Shown here: positions 44,110-53,600 of the stretch, piece by piece | Layout of the letters: each line of letters starts with the position of its first letter | Position numbering within the stretch: position 1 is the stretch's first letter | Source: an archaeon | Lineage (GTDB): Archaea; Nanobdellota; Nanobdellia; Woesearchaeales; GW2011-AR15 | Direction: 5' to 3' | Length of the DNA: 64,000 nucleotides | Assembly (NCBI GenBank): GCA_018657065.1 | Contig: JABHXU010000009.1 | Span: 17,939 to 81,938 of the forward strand | Notes under the pieces: generated by a model | The model's database searches: none | Seen by the model: the letters and a program-made list of their open reading frames with translations, nothing else | Told to the model about the DNA's origin: nothing | Program-made: the position numbers and the translations under genes

Positions 44110-45879
44110 ATAATAATCAAACATTCTTGGAAAGATTATAATGCTCAAGGTGAAGGTAAACCTAAATTTATTCTTACATCAAATGGTGCATATTTTTACA
44201 ATAATCCTAATAGTAAATTTCAAGGCCTATATTATCCAATAAAAAACGATGAACATAATTGGACATTATTTAAAGTCATAGACCATATACAAATAGATAG
44301 CGAAATTAAAACAATAACTAATTTTTTTACACATATTGAATTAAAAACAGACAAAGGATCAATTGGAATCAAATTTGAAAATGATGTTTTACATTTAGAT
44401 CTAGATTATGATGGTGAACTAACTTTTACTTTAGATATGCGTGAATCATATGAACACGAAGACAAAGGAAGAGTTTACGAATTTGAAAGAGAAAAAAATA
44501 ATATTATCTTAGAGTATACCAAATATTTTAATAATATGCTTGAAAATATTAGTTATACGAAATTTCTAAGTATTAGAACACGTTTTGATCATGAAAAAGT
44601 AATGGAGTGGAGATTGCAACATTATTCTGAAGATGAAAAAAGACAATCAAATCCTTATGAATTATATGTTTTTGATGCATTTAAATTAAAATGTAAAGGA
44701 AAAGATACAATTAAAATTAGTTTTTCAGATGAAAAAAAGAATGCAATTAATAATTTAAACAAAGAAATTAAGCCACAATATGATTTTATTGAACGAGAAA
44801 AGGATTCAATTGAATATAATTGTGCAGTTAAATCTCTACTTGATTTATATGTTGATTTTGCAAATAATAAAGGTTTTTATGCTGGTCTTCCTTGGTTTTT
44901 TCAAATATGGACTCGAGATGAATCTATATCTATGAAATCAATTATTGATTTAAAAAAATATGATTTAGCTAAGCAAATTCTACTTAGAAGAATACATTTA
45001 ATTAGTGAATCAGGTAGAATTCCTAATAGATTTCCATATTCAAAACTAGGAACTGCTGACGGAACTGGATGGACATTTAAACGTATTCATGAATTAATAT
45101 TAAAAATTAAAGAAAATGAACCTTTTGAAGAATATTTTAGTTTTAAAGATTTAAATTATATTGATAGACAATTAAAAAAATCTATTCAATTATCTAGAAA
45201 AGATACAAATGATTTTTTAATTAAAAATCAACCCTTAGAAACATGGATGGACACATCATATGGAGATGATGTTAGAGACGGTTATAGAATTGAAATTCAA
45301 GCATTATGGTTATCAATGTTAAAACTATCTAACTATCTTGATGAATTATTAAAACATAAACCAACATATAAAACACTTGAAAAAAATACAAGAGAAAAAG
45401 TTAAATCAGAATTTTTTACAGGAGAAATTTTAAAAGATGGTTCCAATGATAATACAATTAGACCAAATGTTTTTCTAGCACATTATATTTATCCTGAATT
45501 ATTATTTAATGAAGAATGGGAAAAAGTTTTTGATAATTCCTTATCGAAATTATGGTTAGAATGGGGAGGACTTAGTACGATTGATAAAAGTTCAAATTTA
45601 TTTTGTGATAGATATAGTGGTGAAAACAACAAAAGTTATCATCGTGGAGATTCTTGGTTTTTTGTAAATAATATAGCAGCTATTAGTTTAAAAAGAATAA
45701 ATTTTGAAAAATATAAAGAAAAAATTGAGAAAATTATCTCTGCATCAGGAAAAGATATGTTATATCATGGAGTTATTGCTAGACCTTCAGAATTAAGTTC
45801 AGCTATTGAATTAACTGCAGATGCATCATTACATCAATTATGGAGTGCAGCAACTTTTATTGAATTAGCAAATGAGTAA
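44101..45879 (+). CDS. Amylo-alpha-1,6-glucosidase / glycogen debranching enzyme (GH133-type)
   Basis: Debranches alpha-glucans. The (alpha/alpha)6 catalytic part starts near residue 265 with GLPWFFQIWTRDESISMKS, the family motif containing the catalytic Asp. Other landmarks are RIPNRFP, ADGTGWTFK, METWMDTSYGDDV-like ETWMDTSYGDDV and NNKSYHRGDSWFFVNN. The N-terminal ~250 residues are a beta-sandwich. The length is 592 aa. The start is uncertain: the GTG at 44101 overlaps the SD AGAGGTG, so ATA at 44110 is an alternative. Its stop overlaps the next gene by eight bases. It implies storage or use of a glucan. Confidence 0.85.
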   Translation: MLNIIIKHSWKDYNAQGEGKPKFILTSNGAYFYNNPNSKFQGLYYPIKNDEHNWTLFKVIDHIQIDSEIKTITNFFTHIELKTDKGSIGIKFENDVLHLDLDYDGELTFTLDMRESYEHEDKGRVYEFEREKNNIILEYTKYFNNMLENISYTKFLSIRTRFDHEKVMEWRLQHYSEDEKRQSNPYELYVFDAFKLKCKGKDTIKISFSDEKKNAINNLNKEIKPQYDFIEREKDSIEYNCAVKSLLDLYVDFANNKGFYAGLPWFFQIWTRDESISMKSIIDLKKYDLAKQILLRRIHLISESGRIPNRFPYSKLGTADGTGWTFKRIHELILKIKENEPFEEYFSFKDLNYIDRQLKKSIQLSRKDTNDFLIKNQPLETWMDTSYGDDVRDGYRIEIQALWLSMLKLSNYLDELLKHKPTYKTLEKNTREKVKSEFFTGEILKDGSNDNTIRPNVFLAHYIYPELLFNEEWEKVFDNSLSKLWLEWGGLSTIDKSSNLFCDRYSGENNKSYHRGDSWFFVNNIAAISLKRINFEKYKEKIEKIISASGKDMLYHGVIARPSELSSAIELTADASLHQLWSAATFIELANE

Positions 45880-47368
45880 CAATAGATTTCAAAAAATAAT
45901 TGAAGAATTAATTTTGATAGTCTTAATTTCTATGAACCTACTTGAGTTTGCAGGGTTGCTTCCTGGTGAAGCAAGTTTTGTTAAAGCTATAATTTCAGTT
46001 ACTGGTTTAGGATATGTATTGTATAAAACAAGTTTAAGTGATATATTTTTTGGTGAACGAAATAGACAAGTAGATTATATTTTGCTTTTAAGTTATTTTT
46101 TAATGGTTGCAAATAAGTTTATTCAGTTTAGTAAAGCAAGTTTTCATGAAGCAGAATTATTACAAGAATTTTTTTTACTATTGATTACCCCTAGAAATGA
46201 AGTTCTAATTACAACTGTTTGTTTTATTACTGGTACATTGATTCTACTAGGTTTATCAATTTATGCGGCAAGCAAATTACAAATTAAAGCACCTAGCATT
46301 ATGCATGCAATTCATGGTGAATCAATTCATAATATTTTTTTAAAATTCTTTAGTGTATTTATGATATTTACTAGTTTTTTTGTAATATTTTTTAATCCTG
46401 TTTTTGAATGGTTTGCACTTGTTATTGATGCACCTTTAATTGTAGTTGTTGTATTTTTTTATATATTTAGAATCCATGATATTGGAAGAAGTAGAGATAG
46501 TGAAGAAGTTTTATTTAAAATTGCTGAATCAGTTGATAATTTTTTTGAAAAATTTATTGAATTATTTCATTCAAGAAAAACATTATTTTTTGCTATAGGT
46601 GGGCTACTTATATTTCATTTAATAGCTGACGCTGCTGCTTTTATGGTACCTTATGCAATAGGAACTCATAGTATATATCAAGAAACTTTAGAAGAACACC
46701 ATGACTCAGTTAAAACATTATATTTAGGAGATAAGGCAACAACATCAAATAATTTACATCATTTAGCAATGTTTTTTGGGTATATATTTAATGTTCTTGC
46801 TATGTTATTTTTAATGTTGTTTCCCTGTTTTATATGGTACGCGATTTATTCGGTTACAATTCAAAATAATTTTCAAATTAGACCTTTTTCAATTTTATTA
46901 ATTAGTTTATTTTATTCACTAATGATCTTTCAAATATTTCTACCTGTGTTTAATGTTTCAAATTTTAGATCTACTGATACACATACTATTGATATTTATG
47001 GAGTTGATATACAAAGTAAATCTATTCTATCAAACAATAGAGATCTTGGACTATATTTTTTAATTTCATTTATTGTTTTTATTTTTGTGTTTTTACTTTC
47101 AACAATTCCTCGAATAAAAAGTATATTATTTGGTTTAATGTCACTTTTTGGTTTAAGTTTTTTTGGATTATATATTTATAATTATTATACAAGCGTTGCC
47201 TTATATTACATAAACACAATTTTATTTATGGTAAACCATATATCCTTATCATTTTCAGGATTTCATACAGCATACATTTTAATTATTAATGCAATATTTT
47301 TATTAGTAGAAACAGTGTTTTACATTGGTGGATATTTTAGTTTTATAACGCACATGTTTAAAGATTAA
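45872..47368 (+). CDS. Polytopic membrane protein, unknown (about 11-12 TM helices)
   Basis: A 498-aa membrane protein rich in Phe, Ile, Leu and Ser. Hydrophobic segments lie near residues 10-32, 65-90, 110-135, 160-190 and several more to the C-terminus. An extracellular-looking loop (about 270-295) holds HSIYQETLEEHHDSVKTLYL with several His and Glu. No transporter signature is recognised. The ATG overlaps the stop of the debranching enzyme gene (ATGAG...), indicating coupled translation. A role in glucan or glycolipid export is possible but unsupported by motifs. Confidence 0.55.
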   Translation: MSNNRFQKIIEELILIVLISMNLLEFAGLLPGEASFVKAIISVTGLGYVLYKTSLSDIFFGERNRQVDYILLLSYFLMVANKFIQFSKASFHEAELLQEFFLLLITPRNEVLITTVCFITGTLILLGLSIYAASKLQIKAPSIMHAIHGESIHNIFLKFFSVFMIFTSFFVIFFNPVFEWFALVIDAPLIVVVVFFYIFRIHDIGRSRDSEEVLFKIAESVDNFFEKFIELFHSRKTLFFAIGGLLIFHLIADAAAFMVPYAIGTHSIYQETLEEHHDSVKTLYLGDKATTSNNLHHLAMFFGYIFNVLAMLFLMLFPCFIWYAIYSVTIQNNFQIRPFSILLISLFYSLMIFQIFLPVFNVSNFRSTDTHTIDIYGVDIQSKSILSNNRDLGLYFLISFIVFIFVFLLSTIPRIKSILFGLMSLFGLSFFGLYIYNYYTSVALYYINTILFMVNHISLSFSGFHTAYILIINAIFLLVETVFYIGGYFSFITHMFKD

Positions 47369-47378
47369 AAAATTAAAT

Positions 47379-47795
47379 TTACCACTTTTTTTTATCTTGT
47401 TCTTGTTTAACTAGATGTTCAATATTAGCAAGTCTTTGATTTATTGCTTCAATACTTGCTTTTAAATAATCTAATTTTGAAGAGATTAATTCAAAATCTT
47501 GTTTAATAGGATTAGAAGAGTGAGGTTGTGTTGCATGTTGAGACATACCTTGTGATTGTGTTTGTGCACCTAAACTAGGTTGTACACTTTCACCGAGTGG
47601 CATGGACATTCTAGGGTCTGTAGGTTGAGAACTAGGTACTTGAACAGGTGCTGTAAAAATATCACTGGAACCTGCTGGTTGATCAAGTGATGAATGACTA
47701 TCAATAGGAGGTTCACCTAAACCTGCATTTGAATTTGAGTTACCTGTAGGAAAAGCAAAGTCATCTTTTTTTTTGAATTTATCAAAAATACCCAT
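47379..47795 (-). CDS. Pro/Ser/Gln-rich protein with C-terminal coiled coil
   Basis: A 138-aa protein starting with MGIFDKFKKKDDF, followed by an about 80-residue Pro/Ser/Gln/Gly-rich linker and a C-terminal helix FELISSKLDYLKASIEAINQRL. The latter pattern (L-x-x-KLDxLKA-x-x-x-x-INQRL-x-NIE) is familiar from small DPANN proteins without assigned function. It is likely cytoplasmic and may be membrane-associated through the basic N-terminus. Convergent with the polytopic gene. Confidence 0.55.
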   Translation of the reverse strand: MGIFDKFKKKDDFAFPTGNSNSNAGLGEPPIDSHSSLDQPAGSSDIFTAPVQVPSSQPTDPRMSMPLGESVQPSLGAQTQSQGMSQHATQPHSSNPIKQDFELISSKLDYLKASIEAINQRLANIEHLVKQEQDKKKW

Positions 47796-47956
47796 AACTA
47801 AATTTAGAATCTTTTTCCTTAATAAGTTTTCTGATTAAGTTCTAGGACATAAAGAATAGCTACTTAATAGTAGTATAAATTCAGTTAGCATTAAATATAA
47901 GGTTTTTTTACACTAAGCAGTAACTACAAATCATAATTTAAAATTAAACACGTGAG

Positions 47957-50626
47957 ATGAGAGAGAAAATGGACGTACAAATGCCACAAAATACTATATA
48001 TCAAAGTACTTTAAACGGGGATAAAAGAATTAGAAATAAGATTGGATACAACTTAAGAATTCTTGGTAATGATGCTTTAAATTTAGGAGCTGGCGTCAAA
48101 AAAGGTATTTATGAAAGAAGAGGATTAGATCAAAAAGCTCACAGTGTTGAAGCTACAATGGCAACTAGAGATGCCAAAAATGCAACATATGCACTGAATT
48201 CATCATTATTAAGTTTAGATCTTGAAGATTTGGCACATACGGATATATCATTAAATAGTGGTTTATTACTTGATGCTTATTCTGATCACTTAGGAGCAGA
48301 AAAAACAGGATTATCAAAAGTTCTTAATTCTGTTGGTTCATTTGGAGAAAGATTTGTTCCTTTAGTAGGTGGTTACATATCAAGTGGAAGAACAACTAGA
48401 CAACAAGTTTATGGTGTTTTATCACAAATTGCAGATAAAAAAGTAGAAGAATTAACAGCTCAAGACAATTTATCATTAAATGGACAATTGTCAGGAATGA
48501 CAGCTGATGCTAAAAACACACTTGTAGGATTAGGATATAATACCTTTGTGCAACACGCAAATGCAAATAGAGCTGTTGGATTTGCAGAACTTAGAAATTT
48601 GACTCTAGATGAAATAGAAGTTAATGCAAAGGATAGATTAAAATCTACAATTGGAAAAGTTGGTCCAATTACTTTTGATTCAGTCTTGATGGCCTCAGGA
48701 GGAGGTTATTTAGGAAAAACCGTACTAAATGGTTTAGCACCTAGTGCAACTCAATTAGGGAAACTAGCATTTAACGCTGCAGGTTATGGTACAATGAAAT
48801 TAACAGAGATTGTAGGTAACACAACAGGTATGGGGATTGGAGCAACAACTGATTTTGTTGCAAAAAAATATGGAACAGATGAAAACGGTCAATTAACAAA
48901 ATTAGGAAAAGTAGTCAAAGGTTCTGGAGAATTTGTACAAGGATCATTAATTACTGGAACAAAAACAGGATTACAAGGTGCTGCTTTTGGAGCTAACTCT
49001 TTATGGGGTTTAATTGCCAGTGGTGCATTAGGTCTAGGTACAGTAGGAACTAGAGTTTTATCAAAATATGCTGAAACAGAAAAAGCAAAAGAAACATTTG
49101 ATTGGGCAAGTGTATTGTTAGAAACAGGATTATTAACAAATGTTGGTTTCCAAGCTGGACAACAAACTGTTGAATTTTTTCAAAATAATCCCGGAATGTT
49201 TAGCATAGCAGCAACTCCAGCTTTAGCAGCAGGATTAGATAACGGAGAACAAATTAATCAGGCTACAAAATATTTGAATATTAAAAAAGCTACAGAAAAT
49301 ATAAGAACTAATTTTGGTGGTTTTGGAAAACCATTATTATCTGTAGTTCCTGAAAGTGTAGAATCTACAACATTATCTTCAGGACCTGAGTCTGATGTTT
49401 ATTCAGGTAGTGCAACTGATGCAGCAGTAGATGCCACAGGACCATTTTTTGCAGAATTTGAAGTAGGTGTTAATAGAACGCCTGATGCAGGATTTGATCA
49501 TACTAATACTTTTTTAGATGATAGTTTACCATTTTATTTAACAGGATTAGAAACTGTTTGTGCACAACCTGTTTTAATTGATCCTGAAACACACACAGGA
49601 AGTACTGTTTTAGGACCTGCAACATGTATTGATCCAAATACAGATCAATTAACAATTAAATTTAATGACACTTTACCAACATATGATACTGCTCACGGAG
49701 CAGATGATAATTTAATTCAATATGGTTTAGTCTGGGGAACAGGAGCTGGTGTAAATTTTGTACCTGGTTTAGTTAATTTTGGTTCAGGTTTTGGAGATCA
49801 TAATGTCCTACCAGCTGAAGTTATTCTAGCATATCAGAATAATTGGACTGCTAATACTGGTGCCAAATTAAATTTAGATGTAGCTTTACTTGATATAGGT
49901 GGAGAAAAATATGTAGTTCCAACACATGAAATCAGTGTAGAACAATTACCTGAAAATATTTATGATCAAAGACCTAATGATACTCAAGCTATTTCATTAC
50001 TTAGATTAAATTCTGATCCCAATGATCAAGCTATTTTTGACCAGATAATTGCAAATAATTATACTATTGATCCTAATTTATTTCAAAGAGTTGTACTAAC
50101 TAAAAATCAAGGAGAAACTGGAAAATATTGGTATTTGGGAGGAACAGATGAAATTGTTACTCGAGCAGATGGAACAAGTAAATATATGTTCTCACCTGAT
50201 TCTAGAGGAATTATTCAACATTCAGGATTATTTGATGGTACACAAGTTGATATTCCTAGACATGAATTAATTGAGTCTGAATTTACATGTGCCCCAATTG
50301 AAATTAATAACTGGTTATCAGGATGGTTACAAGGACATCCAACAACTGCTCAAATAGCAGATGCATTGGGATTACTTCCATTTTATAGAACATTAACTGG
50401 TGCAGGATTAGAAACACCTGTTAATCTATTTTATTGTGGACCTGAAGAAGCTCCACCAGCACCACCTAAAACTGGAGGAGATCCTGACCCACAAGAAGAA
50501 CCTGCAGGTCCTGTAGGTCCTAAACCTGATGTACAAGAAACTCCTGAAGGTCCAGTAGGTCCTAAACCTGATGTACAAGAAACTCCTGCAGGTCCTGTAG
50601 GTCCTAAACCAGACACACAAGGATGA
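47957..50626 (+). CDS. Large surface-type protein with Pro/Gly repeat tail (889 aa)
   Basis: The first 430 residues are Gly/Ala/Leu-rich and contain several long, weakly hydrophobic helices. They lack a signal peptide but look membrane-inserted (e.g. ASGGGYLGKTVLNGLAPSAT, ALGLGTVGTRVL). Residues 470-820 form a Thr/Asp/Asn-rich beta region with paired cysteines, resembling an extracellular domain. The tail has three 14-residue Pro/Gly repeats. Two ATGs compete: 47957, or 47969 with purine-rich GAGAUGAGAG upstream. The next large secreted protein follows 70 bases downstream, suggesting joint expression. Family not recognised. Confidence 0.55.
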   Translation: MREKMDVQMPQNTIYQSTLNGDKRIRNKIGYNLRILGNDALNLGAGVKKGIYERRGLDQKAHSVEATMATRDAKNATYALNSSLLSLDLEDLAHTDISLNSGLLLDAYSDHLGAEKTGLSKVLNSVGSFGERFVPLVGGYISSGRTTRQQVYGVLSQIADKKVEELTAQDNLSLNGQLSGMTADAKNTLVGLGYNTFVQHANANRAVGFAELRNLTLDEIEVNAKDRLKSTIGKVGPITFDSVLMASGGGYLGKTVLNGLAPSATQLGKLAFNAAGYGTMKLTEIVGNTTGMGIGATTDFVAKKYGTDENGQLTKLGKVVKGSGEFVQGSLITGTKTGLQGAAFGANSLWGLIASGALGLGTVGTRVLSKYAETEKAKETFDWASVLLETGLLTNVGFQAGQQTVEFFQNNPGMFSIAATPALAAGLDNGEQINQATKYLNIKKATENIRTNFGGFGKPLLSVVPESVESTTLSSGPESDVYSGSATDAAVDATGPFFAEFEVGVNRTPDAGFDHTNTFLDDSLPFYLTGLETVCAQPVLIDPETHTGSTVLGPATCIDPNTDQLTIKFNDTLPTYDTAHGADDNLIQYGLVWGTGAGVNFVPGLVNFGSGFGDHNVLPAEVILAYQNNWTANTGAKLNLDVALLDIGGEKYVVPTHEISVEQLPENIYDQRPNDTQAISLLRLNSDPNDQAIFDQIIANNYTIDPNLFQRVVLTKNQGETGKYWYLGGTDEIVTRADGTSKYMFSPDSRGIIQHSGLFDGTQVDIPRHELIESEFTCAPIEINNWLSGWLQGHPTTAQIADALGLLPFYRTLTGAGLETPVNLFYCGPEEAPPAPPKTGGDPDPQEEPAGPVGPKPDVQETPEGPVGPKPDVQETPAGPVGPKPDTQG
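50492..50617 (+). repeat. Three tandem 42-base repeats (14 residues each) in the 889-aa protein tail
   Basis: Each unit encodes QE[ET]P[AE]GPVGPKPD[VT], with GPVGPKPD invariant. The DNA of the units is nearly identical, so copy number could vary between strains. The prolines and glycines make a flexible, collagen-like or wall-spanning spacer. The unit is read in the same frame as the gene to its stop. Confidence 0.85.
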
Positions 50627-50696
50627 TAGAATTAAAACCAAATATGAAAAAAATTACAATTATAAACTATAAAAATCAAATTGAGGAAAACAAAAA

Positions 50697-53600
50697 ATGA
50701 AAACAAACACAACCCCAAAAATTGTATTATTACTAACAATCTTTTTATTTATTGCAATGACTAGTGTAGCAGCTCAAGTTTGTCCAGCTGGAACAACTAG
50801 AGAAATGTATTCAGGAACTACAAGTTCAGGAAAAGTATTTTCTTTTTCAAATGGAAACTGGCCTGAATCACTAGATACTACTGAGACTACAATTTGGTCA
50901 TTAGGTAGTTATAGTTATAATAACTATGTCTATGCAGGATCAGCATATAATGGTAAAATTTACCAATATGATGGTTGTGAATGGACTATGATTAGAGATA
51001 CCAATGAAAAAGATATAAAATCTATAATTGAATATAATGGAAAAATGTTTTTCTCATCAGGTGAAAGGGGTAGAGTTTTCATATATGATGGTAGTACAAA
51101 TTCATGGAGTTCATGGAGACCTTCAGACGGAGACCATATTTACGGATATACTTTAGAAGTATATAATGGTAAATTATATTATGGAACCGGATGGATGGAC
51201 GGAGCTATTTATGTATATGATGGTAATTCATGGCAATTATTTGATAAATTAGATGATGGAGAAAGATTACATGTATTATCACTTGAAGTATTTGATGGTA
51301 AATTATATGCAGGAACCAATAATGGAAAATTATATTCATATAATGGTGCTGGAAAATTTAATTTAGTTAGATCATTTCCTCAAGCAACTGATGTTTGGTC
51401 TCTTAAAACATATAGAGGAAGACTATATGTAGGTACAGAAGGTCAAGGTCAAATTTTTAGTTTTGATGGATCAACATGGAGAGAACAAAATATGCCAACT
51501 CCATATTATGCAACAGCAGTAATTGCTTTAGAAGTTCATGAAGGAATTTTATATGCAGGAACAAACAATTGGGCAAGAGTATATTCATATACACCTGCTC
51601 AAGGATGGATGCATGAAACTTATTTAATAGATGAAGAAGTTATTTATTCACTAGAATCAGCATGTGTTCCTTTATGTGTAGATCCTACTTACGAATGTTT
51701 TGTAACAGGATCAGAAGGAAATTACAATTATAATTGTGATGAAGACCCAAACGGTCCTTATGATGATTATCCAACATGTGATTTAGATTGTGGACCATCA
51801 TGTGGTAACTTATTAATTGACGCAGGTGAAACATGTGATACAACTGCAAGTTGGTGTAGACAACCAGGTACACAAGATGAATGTACATTTTGTGGAGATG
51901 GAATTGAAAACGGAAATGAACAATGTGATGATGGTAATAATTATAATGATGACGAATGTTCAAATCAATGCCAAATTAATGAATGTATTTTAGAAATTGA
52001 AAAAACAGATAACCCTGATCCAGTTGAACCTGGTGATGATTTATCATATCAAATTGTTGTTAGAAATGTTGGTGACGCTGACTGTACAGGTACAGGAGTC
52101 TTACTTTCTGAAGATTATGATTTAGATACAACTTTTATTAGTTCAAATCCAACTCCTTATTTAGGAGACGATTTATGGAAATGGGATGTTTTACACCCAG
52201 GTGACGAAGTAACTGTTGATATTTTAATGAGAGTTAAAGAAACAGCAACTTGTTATGAAAATTTAGTTAATGAAGCTTGTGTAACCTCTGCTGAATACGA
52301 TGGAGACGAAGTTTGTGATATTGAAGAAACAATGGTTGAGTGCCCTTGTGAAATCGAAATTGAAAAAACTGCTGATACAAGTACTGTTGAAGGCGGAGAT
52401 CAATTAGATTATCAATTAACTGTAACTAACACAGGTGATTATGAATGTCATAATGTTTATGTAAATGAATACTATGATGTTGATGTTGACTTTATTGACG
52501 CAACTCCTTATCCAACAACAAGTGATGATGAGTGGTTCTTTTCAGTAATTGATGCTGGACAAAGTGAAACAATTGATATTGAAACAGAAGTAGATGAAAA
52601 TGCTGAATGTGAAGCAAATTTATACAACGAAGCTTGTGTAATTGCAGATACAATGAGCTCAGATTTTTGTGATGACGAAGAAACTTTTGTTGAATGTCCA
52701 CTAGGATGTATCTTAGAAATTGAAAAAACAGATAATCCTGATCCAGTTGTTGCTGGAGGAGATTTGGAATATCAAATTGTTGTTAGAAATGTAGGAGATA
52801 GAGATTGTACAGGTACTGGTGTTCTTTTATCAGAAGACTATGATCCAGATACAACTTTTATTAGTTCAAATCCAAATCCTTACTTAGGTGATGATTTATG
52901 GAAATGGGATGTTTTAACTCCAGGAGAACAAGTAACTGTTGATATTTTAATGAGAGTATCAGAAGAAGTTGAATGTGAACAAGTTTTAATTAATGAAGCT
53001 TGTGTAACCTCAGCTGAATATGATGGTGACGATGTTTGTGATATTGAAGAAACAACTGTTGATTGTCCTTTAGGATGTATCTTAGAAATTGAAAAAGATG
53101 ATGAAAAAGATCCAGTCTTTATTGAAGACACAATTAATTATAACATTGTTATAAGAAATATTGGAGATCAAGATTGTACAGGAACAGGTGTATTACTTAA
53201 TGAAGAATATGATGAAGACACTTACTTTATTAGTTCAGTTCCAGCTCCTTATTTAGGAGATGATTTATGGAAGTGGGATGTTTTACACCCTGGTGATGAA
53301 GTAACTGTTGAAATTGAAGCAGGAATTTATCAAACTGCAGAATGTGATCAAACATTAATAAATGACGCTTGTGTTACCTCTGCAGAATACGACGGTAATG
53401 AAGTTTGTGATACTGAAGAAACATTCTACCAATGTCCTCTTTGTGAAGATGAATGTGATTTTGGTGAATATCAATGTATTTTAGATGCTTCATATATTTG
53501 TGGATACGATGATGATGGAGACACATGTACAGATTGGTTACATGTAGAAGATTGTGATTATTATCATGAAGATGAAGACGTTTATTATTGTTTAGATGAT

